64,000 nt of DNA from Fibrella forsythiae. GTDB taxonomy: Bacteria > Bacteroidota > Bacteroidia > Cytophagales > Spirosomataceae. Of the stretch, positions 41,341-50,411 are shown piece after piece; position 1 is the first letter of the stretch; every line of letters begins with the position of its first letter. The DNA is taken from the NCBI RefSeq assembly GCF_017353175.1, contig NZ_JAFMYW010000013.1, positions 89,998 to 153,997 of the forward strand, in the 5' to 3' direction. The notes beneath the pieces were generated by a model. The model was not told where the DNA came from and ran no database searches. It saw only the letters and a list, made by a program, of their open reading frames with translations. A program made the translations under genes and the position numbers.

Positions 41341-42372
41341 ATGTTTAAACAAGTACGTGCGTTTATAGCCGATACGTTTGCTATTGGGCATAAAGAGGCG
41401 ACCGGCGTTTTGGCGCTATTGCTCCTGATCATCCTTTTCCTCACGTCACCGCTCATCTATTCGTGGCTTCGTCCCGAACGTACCCAGGACACCAACGCAT
41501 CGGATCAACGGAAACTGGATAGCCTGCTGGCTAAGATGCAGTTGGATGGTGCCGCCGAAGAAAAAGCTCGATACGGCGACAAACGCCAGTCTGACAGGGC
41601 GCAGCGGGCCGATGACGACCGGCAAACGTCGGAACGGTATCAGGAAGCAAACCCCTTTCCGTTCGACCCTAATACGGTGAGCGTAGCGGGTTGGCAGCAA
41701 TTGGGTTTACCCCGATGGATGGCTGAGCGCATTGAGAAATACCGCAGCAAAGGCGGTCAGTTTCGGAAGAAAGAAGACCTGCTGAAGATCTACGATTTTC
41801 CGCCCGATCTCTACGAAACGCTGGAGCCTTATATCCAGCTTTCCAATTCATCACCACAACTGGCTGGCAAACCGAACGCGCCCGGTAACGTACCTGGCAG
41901 AGACCTACCTGATGCTTCTGCCAACATAAGCGCTATCGGTACGGCAGCCCCGCGCGAACGCTACGTAAAGCCCGTCATTCAACCGTTCGACATTAATACG
42001 GCCGATACCACGCAGCTAATTGCGCTGAAAGGTATTGGCAGCAAACTGGCGGCGCGAATCATTCAGTACCGCGACGGTTTGGGCGGTTTTCTGTCGGCAG
42101 AGCAGTATAATGAAGTATATGGGCTCGATTCGATCAACCTGGCTGAATTGACGCTGTACGCTAAAGTGAAGTCGCCCGTCCGGAAAACACCGATCAACAC
42201 AGCGTCGGCGGCTGATCTGGACCGCCTGCCTTATCTGTCGCGGAGGCAGGCCGAGGTGATCGTAAATTACCGTAACCAGCACGGTGCCTACACGTCGCCC
42301 GAATCATTGAAAGCAATACGGGTACTCGGTCTGCACACAATCGAGCAGATTACGCCGTATTTGTCATTTTAG
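41341..42372 (+). CDS. Membrane-anchored helix-hairpin-helix protein (ComEA-like)
   Basis: This 343-residue protein has one N-terminal membrane helix (about 18-42), a charged linker (about 50-100), and three helix-hairpin-helix modules: about 118-160, D-I-N-T-A-D-T-T-Q-L-I-A-L-K-G-I-G near 218, and I-N-T-A-S-A-A-D-L-D-R-L-P near 285. HhH modules bind DNA non-specifically. The layout fits ComEA-type DNA-uptake or membrane DNA-binding proteins, although ComEA is usually smaller. A link to natural transformation would fit the abundant GGTACGT words in the window, but that is speculation. Confidence 0.82.
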   Translation: MFKQVRAFIADTFAIGHKEATGVLALLLLIILFLTSPLIYSWLRPERTQDTNASDQRKLDSLLAKMQLDGAAEEKARYGDKRQSDRAQRADDDRQTSERYQEANPFPFDPNTVSVAGWQQLGLPRWMAERIEKYRSKGGQFRKKEDLLKIYDFPPDLYETLEPYIQLSNSSPQLAGKPNAPGNVPGRDLPDASANISAIGTAAPRERYVKPVIQPFDINTADTTQLIALKGIGSKLAARIIQYRDGLGGFLSAEQYNEVYGLDSINLAELTLYAKVKSPVRKTPINTASAADLDRLPYLSRRQAEVIVNYRNQHGAYTSPESLKAIRVLGLHTIEQITPYLSF

Positions 42373-42453
42373 GGATATGTCATTGGGAAGTCATTTTTCG
42401 TAGGCCAACAAATGATCTCTCAATGACAGCGCAGCCTGATGACCACAAAAACG

Positions 42454-42482
42454 AAAACCCCGCCAGGTGGGCGGGGCTTTCA
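42454..42482 (+). terminator. Rho-independent terminator
   Basis: CCCCGCC (42458-42464) pairs with GGCGGGG (42470-42476) around AGGTG, preceded by AAAA and followed by CTTT. It lies about 85 bp after the HhH gene. The T run is short. Confidence 0.65.
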
Positions 42483-42485
42483 AGA

Positions 42486-43004
42486 TCAAGTTACGGTACG
42501 TTTGGTTGGTTTGGTACTTGGTACTCTTCTTTGTTACGAGGCACTCTTCCTGTTAATTGTTACGGTAATTGGGACAATCATTGCTACGGTGAACGCGGAA
42601 TCACTTAGAAAAAACGCGGTACTGTTTTTTTACGTGGCCAGAAGGTAGGTAAACCGCTGGTCATGTAGGCTCCAATTGGCTTGTTAGCCAACAGCTGAAA
42701 CTGCTTCTCAACAGTCAGGTTAGCAGCGCTCGACTGCTTCCCGTCGTTACGGTACAACTCATCGCCCAACATAGACGATAGTAAAACAAACTGGTCCAAA
42801 TTCATAATTTACGGTGTCATCTCGGTAGGTATTACAAATATCCATAGAACAAACAGAGTTTGCAATACATCCATTCGAGCTTTGCTGATAATTTATCGTA
42901 CGCATTAATCAGAGACATCCGTTGGATAAAGCAGGTAGCCAGTAACCTGGCCGAATTTTACGTGAGACGACCGGCGGCACCAATAGTAACGCCTGCCTAT
43001 CAAT
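42486..43004. other. Intergenic region with no confident gene
   Basis: About 520 bp between the HhH terminator and the FtsX-type permease. Apart from the small minus-strand frame 42605-42805, I recognise no gene, RNA or repeat. The part 42806-43004 is AT-rich, with imperfect promoter-like words for the small frame (GATATTTG on the minus strand). Confidence 0.5.
42605..42805 (-). CDS. Small hypothetical protein, unsupported
   Basis: A 66-residue frame (begins M-N-L-D-Q-F-V-L-L-S-S-M) with a balanced composition and a hydrophilic middle. A promoter-like arrangement upstream (TTG, 20 bp, GATATTTG on the minus strand) gives slight support. No family is recognised, and it could be chance. Confidence 0.35.
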   Translation of the reverse strand: MNLDQFVLLSSMLGDELYRNDGKQSSAANLTVEKQFQLLANKPIGAYMTSGLPTFWPRKKTVPRFF

Positions 43005-44231
43005 TTATTTTCTGGCGGCAACTAGCTGCTGAGCAGCACGTTGGGCTGGAAATAAAGATGTCAGGGCGGTAACCACCAGCACGATAAGTACAGTCACGAT
43101 CAGGTCGTTTGACCGAACTTTCACCGGGTACGCATCAACGATGGCCGAGGTAGTACCAAAGCCCACCAGACCGTATCGTTCCTGCGCGTAACAGAGGGCT
43201 AATCCGGCAACCAGACCAACCGTGGCACCCGTCAGCGAGATGATAGCCCCTTCCAGCAAAAAGATACGCCGGATCAGGCCGGGCTCTGCTCCCATAGCCC
43301 CCATAATGCCGATGTCGGCTTTCTTCTCAAGCACCAGCATCGACAGGGAGAAAAAGGTGTTGATACTCGCCACCAGAATGATAAACGCCAGCGTGAGCGT
43401 CACAAACAGTTTTTCTATGCGGATGGCCCGAAACAGATCGGGATTCATCTCATCGCGGGTACGTACCTGGAGGTTGTTGCCAACCAGTGTTTGCATCGTT
43501 GCCTGTAGGGCCAGTTCGTCTGTACCGGGCGTTAGCTCAATTTCAAGGTTGGTATACTCGTCAGGTGTATAACCTAGCAATTCGCGTGCCACCTGAAGCG
43601 GAATCAGAACCAGGTCGTCGTAATTGGTTGCTTCGATAAAAAATACCCCGGAAACGTTCAGCCGTTGCTGCCGGAACGCATCGGGCGAGAGTGACGACAG
43701 CTTGCGGTTCCGGTCGGGAAAAAGCAGTTCGAGCGGTGTCAGCGGGTCTTCGGGCGTTATTGTCAGGTTATTCCGAACGCCTTCAGCCACGATAGCAAAG
43801 TTATAGCCGTTGCGGGTGAGCACCTGCCGGCCCTCCACCATCACCGAATCGAGCTGGTGCCGCTGGCTGTAGGTGCTGTCAACACCTTTTACGCGCACCA
43901 CCGTCTGACTATCTCCGTAGCGGGCCAGGGCATTATCGATGGCCACGCCCGTCAGCACCCGAACGCCGGGCAACTGCCGAAGTTGACGAATCAACGCCGG
44001 TTTTGCTTCGAACCGTTTGCCTTTAGCGGGCCGGATGGTCAGATCAGCCTCAACCGATTTGAATAGTTGCCGGTTTAGCTCTTCCATGCCGTTGAAAACC
44101 GAGAGCACGACCACCAGGGCCATGGTTCCCACACCTACGCCCAGCATCGCCAGCAATGACAGCCAACTGATGAAGCTGCGTTTACGGCGTGAAAAGAAAT
44201 AACGACGGGCAATGAAAGCGGGGAGATTCAT
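43005..44231 (-). CDS. ABC transporter permease, FtsX/LolE type
   Basis: This 408-residue protein starts M-N-L-P-A-F-I-A-R-R-Y-F-F-S-R-R-K-R-S-F-I-S-W, the typical LolC/E N-terminus, so the longer upstream frame is rejected. Four membrane segments are visible: one near residue 25, then a large periplasmic domain (MacB-PCD type, about 50-245), then three near the C-terminus with the FtsX block M-G-A-M-G-A-E-P-G-L-I-R-R-I-F-L. It probably extracts lipoproteins for transport to the outer membrane. No ATPase subunit lies next to it. Confidence 0.9.
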   Translation of the reverse strand: MNLPAFIARRYFFSRRKRSFISWLSLLAMLGVGVGTMALVVVLSVFNGMEELNRQLFKSVEADLTIRPAKGKRFEAKPALIRQLRQLPGVRVLTGVAIDNALARYGDSQTVVRVKGVDSTYSQRHQLDSVMVEGRQVLTRNGYNFAIVAEGVRNNLTITPEDPLTPLELLFPDRNRKLSSLSPDAFRQQRLNVSGVFFIEATNYDDLVLIPLQVARELLGYTPDEYTNLEIELTPGTDELALQATMQTLVGNNLQVRTRDEMNPDLFRAIRIEKLFVTLTLAFIILVASINTFFSLSMLVLEKKADIGIMGAMGAEPGLIRRIFLLEGAIISLTGATVGLVAGLALCYAQERYGLVGFGTTSAIVDAYPVKVRSNDLIVTVLIVLVVTALTSLFPAQRAAQQLVAARK

Positions 44232-44390
44232 GACGTACCTACAGAAATAAAGAACGAAGATACGCACCCCGGCCGGGTTAGCACTTCCTCCAATACAGAC
44301 AGCCTGTTTCCCCATTCACCGGCCTCTATCACTACTCGACTGGTTTTGAACCAGACAGGCGAGCTACTGACTTCCGGTAACGTACCTGGT

Positions 44391-47024
44391 CTACTCCCAC
44401 TCCCAGGCATCGTCGTTGATGAGTTCAGCAATAACCGCCGTCCAGCCGGTTTGGTGGCTCGCGCCGATACCCTGCGCGGTGTCGCCGTGGAAATATTCGT
44501 AGAAGAGAAGCAACTCCGCATTTTCGGGGCGCTGGTAAAACGGACTGAACGGGCCGTGTACCGGACGGTGACCCGATGCGTCGGCTTCGAACGTGGATAC
44601 GATCCGCCTGGCCAGCTGGTCGGATACCTGTTCCAGATTCAGCCGGTTGCCCGACCCCGTTGGGTATTCAACCGTAAGAGTATCACCGTAGAACTGATGG
44701 TATTTCTTCAGTGACTTGATAAACAGGTAGTTGATTGGCATCCAGACCGGGCCGCGCCAGTTTGAATTACCGCCAAACAACCCCGAGTCAGAATCGCCGG
44801 GTACATAGCTGATGGTGTGAACCTGACCACCCAGATTGATGCTGTACGGATGGGCTTCGTGGTATTTGGATACCGCCCGAATGCCACCCGGCGAGAGAAA
44901 CTCAGCTTCATCGAGCATCAGTCCCAGTAGTTTTTCGAGACGCTGTTTCGATACCAGCGACAGCAGAATATCGCCGTCGGGCGTTACGTGCTGGTCGGGC
45001 ATGGGCAGGTGCAGATCAGACCGGTATTTCTGAAAAAAGCGTACCCGTTTCAGGAAATCAGACAATGGCTCGCTTTTGTGCCGCTTGATGATGGAAACGG
45101 CAAATAATACCGACAAGCCTACGATGGAACGCACCTGCAGTACCCTGGGTGGGGATGTAGCCGAATAGATGCGGTCGTAATAAAAGTGATCGTCCTCATC
45201 CCAAAGTGCCTCATTCAACGACTCGGCAATGAGCACAAACTGCTCATAAAATTTAGTGGCAACATCTTCGAACGACGGGTCATGGCGGCTTATCTCCAGC
45301 GCAATATCCATCATGTTCAGCGCATACATTGCCATCCAGGCGGTGGCGTCGGCCTGCTCCAGCAACGTACCCGGCGGCAGGTTACTCCGGTCAATTACTC
45401 CAATATTATCCAGTCCCAGAAAGCCGCCAGCAAATACGTTATCTTCTTCAGGATCAAGGTGATTGGCCCACCACGTGAAGTTGATCAGCAGCTTTTGAAA
45501 CGCCCGTTTCAGGAATTGTACGTCTGCGTTATTATAGATCGCCTTTTCGAGCCGATACACCGATAGAGCTGCCCAGGCATGTACCGGCGGGTTCACATCC
45601 GAGAATTTCCATTCGTAGGCCGGTATCTGCCCTGTGGGGCTCATGTACCACTCCCGCATGAGCAGGATCAGCTGATTTTTGGCAAAGACCGGGTCGACCA
45701 TCGCCAGCGGAACGGTATGAAACGCCAGGTCCCAGGCCGCATACCAGGGATACTCCCACTTGTCGGGCATACTCATCACGTCTTCGTTGTTGAGGTGCTT
45801 CCAGGTATGGTTGCGCCCATACCAACGCTCCGACGGCGGCGGCGGATTACCCGGATCGCCCCGTAGCCAGTGCGGGATATCGTAGTGATAGTATTGCTTC
45901 GTCCAGAGCAGACCGGCCAGTGCCTGCCGTTGAATACGCTTCAGATCGTCGGAGGCTCCGGCGGGAATCAGCGGTTCGTAAAACGCATCGGCGTCGGCTT
46001 TCCGGTCAACGAATACCCGGTCGAATGCTGCGTCGAACGGCTGGGTCTGAATGGTTTTGCAAAGCCGGAGCGCAAGGGTCCAGGTTTCGCCTGCGGCCAG
46101 TTCTTTTCTGTAGACCGGGGCAAATTTGGTACCCGTTTCGTTCTCGCGCAGCAGGTCGCAAAGGTAATCGTTATGCTCGGCGATGGCTTCATGAAACGCA
46201 TCTTTGACAAACGGCGACCCGTTCGGCATACCATACAGACGCTTCGTATTTGACTCATTATCAGTCATCAGGCTAATCTCGACCGGCTGATAATACAGGT
46301 AATAATTTCCGGCGCGGAAGTGCGACAGAAACACGTTGCCGGCCGTTGGCATATCGGGACGGCGACTGATGGTGGGCTTCTGAAACTCAGGATCGAACGA
46401 CCAGCGGTTACGGCACCAGAGCGTGGGCAGCACCGTCAGCGGAGCCGATTCTGGCCCGCGATTGGTAACCGAGATACGAATACACACATCGTCAGAATCC
46501 TTTTTGGCGTACTCGACCAGCACATCGAAGTAGCGGCCTTCTTCAAAAACGCCCGTGTGCAGGATCTCAAATTCGGGATCGTTGCGGGTACGTTGCCCGT
46601 TTTCGTGCACCAGCCATTCGTAGGGGAATGCGGCCTGCGGATATTTGTAAAGGCCTTTCATGTACGAATGCGTCGGCGTATTGTCGAGGTAGTAATACAG
46701 CTCCTTTACATCTTCACCGTGGTTGCCCTCGTTGTTGGTCAGGCCAAACAGGCGCTCCTTCAGCAGGCTGTCTTTTCCGTTCCACAAGGCCAGCCCAAAG
46801 CACACATTCATGCGCCGGTCGGCCATGCCCATCAGGCCATCTTCACCCCAGCGGTATACCCTACTACGCGCCTGATCGTGGGGAAACGAGTTCCAGGCAT
46901 CACCATTGGCCGAATAATCTTCGCGCACGGTTCCCCACTGACGGTCAGCCAGATAAGGCCCCCATTTTTCGAGTGGTACGGCCTTTTTAGCATTTTCCTG
47001 CAGGCGATCTAGTTCGGGATTCAT
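44391..47024 (-). CDS. GH63/MGH1-like glucosidase
   Basis: This 877-residue cytoplasmic protein starts M-N-P-E-L-D-R-L-Q-E-N-A-K and has the (alpha/alpha)6-barrel look of mannosylglycerate hydrolase/GH63 proteins. Recognisable blocks are R-W-G-E-D-G-L-M-G-M, N-N-E-G-N-H-G-E-D-V-K-E-L-Y-Y-Y-L-D, W-Y-A-A-W-D-L-A-F-H, and G-N-S-N-W-R-G-P-V-W-M-P-I-N-Y near the C-terminus. It would hydrolyse an alpha-glucosidic bond. The stretch of 159 bp to the permease gene holds nothing recognisable. A further in-frame ATG 75 bases upstream is rejected because it lies in repeat-like sequence. Confidence 0.85.
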   Translation of the reverse strand: MNPELDRLQENAKKAVPLEKWGPYLADRQWGTVREDYSANGDAWNSFPHDQARSRVYRWGEDGLMGMADRRMNVCFGLALWNGKDSLLKERLFGLTNNEGNHGEDVKELYYYLDNTPTHSYMKGLYKYPQAAFPYEWLVHENGQRTRNDPEFEILHTGVFEEGRYFDVLVEYAKKDSDDVCIRISVTNRGPESAPLTVLPTLWCRNRWSFDPEFQKPTISRRPDMPTAGNVFLSHFRAGNYYLYYQPVEISLMTDNESNTKRLYGMPNGSPFVKDAFHEAIAEHNDYLCDLLRENETGTKFAPVYRKELAAGETWTLALRLCKTIQTQPFDAAFDRVFVDRKADADAFYEPLIPAGASDDLKRIQRQALAGLLWTKQYYHYDIPHWLRGDPGNPPPPSERWYGRNHTWKHLNNEDVMSMPDKWEYPWYAAWDLAFHTVPLAMVDPVFAKNQLILLMREWYMSPTGQIPAYEWKFSDVNPPVHAWAALSVYRLEKAIYNNADVQFLKRAFQKLLINFTWWANHLDPEEDNVFAGGFLGLDNIGVIDRSNLPPGTLLEQADATAWMAMYALNMMDIALEISRHDPSFEDVATKFYEQFVLIAESLNEALWDEDDHFYYDRIYSATSPPRVLQVRSIVGLSVLFAVSIIKRHKSEPLSDFLKRVRFFQKYRSDLHLPMPDQHVTPDGDILLSLVSKQRLEKLLGLMLDEAEFLSPGGIRAVSKYHEAHPYSINLGGQVHTISYVPGDSDSGLFGGNSNWRGPVWMPINYLFIKSLKKYHQFYGDTLTVEYPTGSGNRLNLEQVSDQLARRIVSTFEADASGHRPVHGPFSPFYQRPENAELLLFYEYFHGDTAQGIGASHQTGWTAVIAELINDDAWEWE

Positions 47025-47136
47025 TGATTTACGATTTACGATGTACGAATGACTACGTAGTTTTTTCGAAGCATACGAATCCGACCACTGAAGCATCACA
47101 CCGTCGTCGTTCGTAATTCATCATTCGTACATCAGA

Positions 47137-47943
47137 TCATCCGCCCGTGGCGAAGCCTTCGAATACAGTCATACCACCATCGATGAAGATGCTGGCACCC
47201 GTGATATAGTCCGAATCGTCGGAGGCCAGAAAAACGGCCAGATTACCAATGTCTTCGGGTTGGCCGATCCGGTTGTAGGGAATCAGCGTCATCAGCGAAT
47301 TCAGCGCCTGCGGCGTATTCCAGGCCCCCGTGTTGATGGGCGTCTGGATGGCTCCCGGGCAGATGCTGTTCACCCGGATCTGCCGGTCGCCGTACTCCTG
47401 CGCCAGCGATTGCATCAGCATTTTTATGGCTCCTTTCGACGAAGCATAGTTGACATGGCCAGCCCAGGGGATAATCTCGTGCACCGAACTCATGCAGATA
47501 ATTTTACCCGTAGCCCGCGACACGTCGGGGCGTGGACCACGGCGTAGAAACTCCCGTATGGCCTCGCGGGCGCAGAGGAACTGCCCGGTCAGATTTACGT
47601 CGATTACCAGTTGCCACTGCGCCAGGGTCATCTCGTCGAACTTCGCATCGCGCTGAAGACCAGCGTTATTTACCAGTATATCGACCGTTCCAAACTGATC
47701 AACGGCCTGGCTGAACATGGCCTGCACTTGTTCTTCCTTCGACACATCGGCCTGAATGGCGAGCGCATCGACCCCGTAGCTTTTCAGCTCAGTTACCATG
47801 GCCTCGGCATCTTCCGGCTTCGAGACATAGTTCACAACGACGTTTGCCCCGGCCTTGGCGAGCGACTTGGCCACGCCAGCTCCGATACCTGAATTTGCTC
47901 CGGTTACCAGCGCCGTTTGACCCGACAGTTTTTTATCTCCCAT
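47137..47943 (-). CDS. SDR-family oxidoreductase (glucose 1-dehydrogenase-like)
   Basis: This 268-residue classical short-chain dehydrogenase has the cofactor motif T-G-A-N-S-G-I-G-A-G at 14-23, N-N-A-G at the usual place, catalytic Y-A-S-S-K, and a C-terminal D-Y-I-T-G-A-S-I-F-I-D-G-G-M. It is closest by eye to glucose 1-dehydrogenase-type SDRs; the substrate is not certain. The gene is separated from the GH63-like gene by 112 bp of repeat-like sequence with TACGAATGA-type inverted words. Confidence 0.92.
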   Translation of the reverse strand: MGDKKLSGQTALVTGANSGIGAGVAKSLAKAGANVVVNYVSKPEDAEAMVTELKSYGVDALAIQADVSKEEQVQAMFSQAVDQFGTVDILVNNAGLQRDAKFDEMTLAQWQLVIDVNLTGQFLCAREAIREFLRRGPRPDVSRATGKIICMSSVHEIIPWAGHVNYASSKGAIKMLMQSLAQEYGDRQIRVNSICPGAIQTPINTGAWNTPQALNSLMTLIPYNRIGQPEDIGNLAVFLASDDSDYITGASIFIDGGMTVFEGFATGG

Positions 47944-48081
47944 AGTTTTGATAGGTGGTACGTAAGTAGCTATGCTACTAACTACTCGGTTTCGGCCCGG
48001 ATAGTTATAACCGTTGCCTTGAATTAATGACTTCTTAAAGGAAACGGATGGTTTTATCGATACACAAGCAGAGAATCAATC

Positions 48082-48297
48082 ATGATAGAACGCCCGGAAT
48101 CAGGTCAGGCCACGCCCGACCGCGCACAGAATACGACTACACCCGCGAAAGGTCACTTCCTTAAATCGATCGACGAAACTACAGACGCAGATACCAGTGA
48201 GGTAGAGGATGAATCGGACGGAATGGCGAAACCCGATTTTTTAGGAACGTCTAACCTCGAAAATCGGGGCGAAGCATCGGAAGAGGATAAAAAGTAG
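48082..48297 (+). CDS. Small acidic hypothetical protein
   Basis: This 71-residue hydrophilic, acidic protein is rich in Glu, Asp, Ser and Thr, with a Lys-rich end. No family is recognised. Its stop lies directly before the photolyase leader. It looks like a disordered small protein, a common type in Bacteroidota, but it could be spurious. Confidence 0.5.
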   Translation: MIERPESGQATPDRAQNTTTPAKGHFLKSIDETTDADTSEVEDESDGMAKPDFLGTSNLENRGEASEEDKK

Positions 48298-48392
48298 TGA
48301 TTGGCCAGAGAGCGGGGCTGTTTTTTTTGTTACTACACAGGTACGTACCTACCGCCCCAATCACGGTGGCCAATCAACGCGTTATTCCCGCC

Positions 48393-50109
48393 ATGTCTAC
48401 TCGTCCACCCGTTTATGTTCTCTGGTTCAAACGCGACCTGCGGCTGCGCGATCATGTGCCGTTGCAGGAAGCGGTCAGGTCGGGGAAACCGGTGCTGCTC
48501 CTGTATTGCTTCGAGCCATCGGTCATGGCCGATCCGAATTATGATCAGAGACACTGGCGGTTCGTTACCGAATGTCTGGCCGATCTGAACCGGCAGTTAC
48601 CAAAGCTGATGAGCGAACCGGCAGGCAGGCAGGCAGGTACGTACCCACGAATGGCTGCCGTTCGAGTTCGATGCCGAACCGGCAGCAGATAACGTACCTG
48701 ATATCGGATTACCCACCGTGTGGCTGTTTCACCGGGAAGTGGTGGATGTGCTGGGTACGTTGCTGCAACAGTTCACGATCGATACCCTCTTTTCGCACGA
48801 AGAAACTGGCCTGAAAATTACTTACGACCGCGACAAAGCCGTGGCGCAGTTTTGCCGCGAACACAACATCGACTGGCAGGAGTACCAATGCAACGGCGTT
48901 ATCCGCCTGTTGAAGAACCGCGATACCTGGGCCGACGACTGGCAGCAAACCATGCGATCGCCCCAACAGCACCCCGACCTGACGCGCTGGATACCCGCCA
49001 ACGTACCTGCCGACTGGTATGAGGCCGAACGAGGCCCCGACCTCCCCGCCACCTGGCACGTACCTGACCCGGCATTTCAGCCGGGCGGTGAACAGAATGC
49101 GTTCCGGTATATGGACAGCTTTCTCACCGAACGTATTGCTCTTTACGCCAAATCCATTTCAAAGCCACTTGAAAGTCGGCGGGGGTGTAGCCGTGTGTCG
49201 CCCTATCTGGCCTGGGGCTGTCTGAGTATCAGGCAGGTATTTCAGGCGCAGCTTCAGGCGGCGCAGCATCCGGTGCAACCCGGCCTTGGACGGCAGTTCA
49301 GCGCGTTTGCCTCGCGGCTACGCTGGCACTGCCACTTTATCCAGAAGTTTGAATCGGAAGACCGGATCGAGTTCGAGAACGTGAATCGGGCGTTCGACTC
49401 ACTGGCCAAGAACGAGAATCCGGTTCATTACAGGGCCTGGCGAGATGGTTTTACGGGCTACCCGATGGTTGATGCCTGCATGCGCTGCCTGATTGCCACG
49501 GGCTACATCAACTTTCGGATGCGGGCCATGCTGATGTCGTTTCTGAGCCATCACCTGCTTCAACACTGGAAAGACGGTGCCCTGCACATGGCCCGGATGT
49601 ACACCGATTTTGAGCCGGGAATTCACTACGCCCAGATTCAGATGCAGTCGGGCATGACAGGCACAAACACCGTTCGAATTTATAATCCGGTAAAGCAATC
49701 GCAGGAACACGACCCGAACGGCGTCTTCATTAAGCAATGGATTCCCGAACTGGCCAATTGCCCCGTTGCCTACATCCATGAGCCATGGACCATGCCGCCG
49801 CTGGAGCAGGACATGGCCCATTTCCATGTCGGCATCAATTATCCCGCTCCTATCGTCAACATTACCGAAACAGGCCGAGAAGCCCGACTGAAGCTGCATC
49901 AGCCCCGCAAAACGGAAACGGGTCAAGAAGAGCAGGCCCGCATTCTGAAACGCCACGCTATTCCAAATGCGCAAGCTGATTCAACGAGGAAGAAACGCAC
50001 AAAAACGGGTAAGACAACGGCGAAAAAGCTTGTGGAAACGACTGCTCTACCGCCTAAAGATCAGGTTATTGCAAATGAGTTGAATAACTACAAAACTCAG
50101 GATGCGTAA
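48393..50109 (+). pseudogene. Cryptochrome/DNA photolyase, frame broken at a GGCA repeat
   Basis: The first part, starting M-S-T-R-P-P-V-Y-V-L-W-F-K-R-D-L-R-L-R, is the photolyase alpha/beta domain and runs to L-N-R-Q-L-P-K-L, then changes sense near 48620 and stops at 48692. The rest continues in another frame (V-W-L-F-H-R-E-V-V-D-V-L, F-S-H-E-E-T-G) through the FAD-binding domain to 50109 (G-T-N-T-V-R-I-Y-N-P-V-K-Q). The join sits at four GGCA units (48620-48637) inside a 61-bp segment flanked by direct repeats CGAACCGGCAG. Losing one GGCA unit, or the 61 bp between the repeats, would restore one frame. So it is either phase-variable or recently broken. Photolyases repair UV dimers in blue light with FAD. 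Confidence 0.85.
48614..48685. repeat. GGCA x4 tandem repeat inside a 61-bp direct-repeat unit in the photolyase gene
   Basis: (GGCA)4GG spans 48620-48637. CGAACCGGCAG occurs at 48614-48624 and again at 48675-48685, offset 61 bp. The segment between includes the palindrome GGTACGTACC. Either repeat can change the reading frame by slippage or recombination. Confidence 0.85.
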
Positions 50110-50328
50110 GATCAACACCGTACCGTCATCCCCAACAATACCGACCGAAATGTTGTCGCTCAGTAGTGTGTCCAGCAGTATACGAAGTAGTGGCCATATC
50201 ACTAGCGCAATGGGGAAAGCGAACAGCGCGAAGACCTTCCATCTATTGCGCCATTTCCCAACTAGAAACGTATGGCAAAGCAGGTTGACGCCAATCTGAA
50301 TGGTTATAAGGATGAGCCAGAGCGACAT
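50047..50328 (-). CDS. Small membrane protein
   Basis: This 93-residue protein starts M-S-L-W-L-I-L-I-T-I-Q-I-G-V-N. It has two to three hydrophobic segments (about 3-20, 30-53, 70-85) and ends N-L-I-F-R-R. No family is recognised. Its 3' end overlaps the end of the photolyase gene by 63 bp in convergent orientation, which lowers confidence. Confidence 0.5.
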   Translation of the reverse strand: MSLWLILITIQIGVNLLCHTFLVGKWRNRWKVFALFAFPIALVIWPLLRILLDTLLSDNISVGIVGDDGTVLILRILSFVVIQLICNNLIFRR

Positions 50329-50353
50329 GGGTGGATGTGTTATTGTTACTTCG

Positions 50354-50400
50354 CGCGTTCTCGTTGTCGCTTGCCTGTGGCGAGTGACAACGAGAACGCG
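50354..50400. repeat. 20-bp inverted repeat after the quinone oxidoreductase gene
   Basis: CGCGTTCTCGTTGTCGCTTG (50354-50373) pairs with 50381-50400 with one mismatch. It lies 11 bp after the stop of the quinone oxidoreductase (minus strand), between that gene and the small membrane protein. Confidence 0.75.
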
Positions 50401-50411
50401 GTTGGCTACTA

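Noticed and set aside
42860..43072. A 70-residue plus-strand frame upstream of the permease
   Set aside because: It overlaps the end of the FtsX-type gene and has no start signal or family.
47026..47135. A clean inverted repeat between the SDR and GH63-like genes
   Set aside because: Only short complementary words (GATGTACGAATGA) pair; the rest is degenerate, so I did not list it as a feature.
49399..49974. A 191-residue minus-strand frame inside the photolyase
   Set aside because: It lies opposite the conserved FAD-binding domain.
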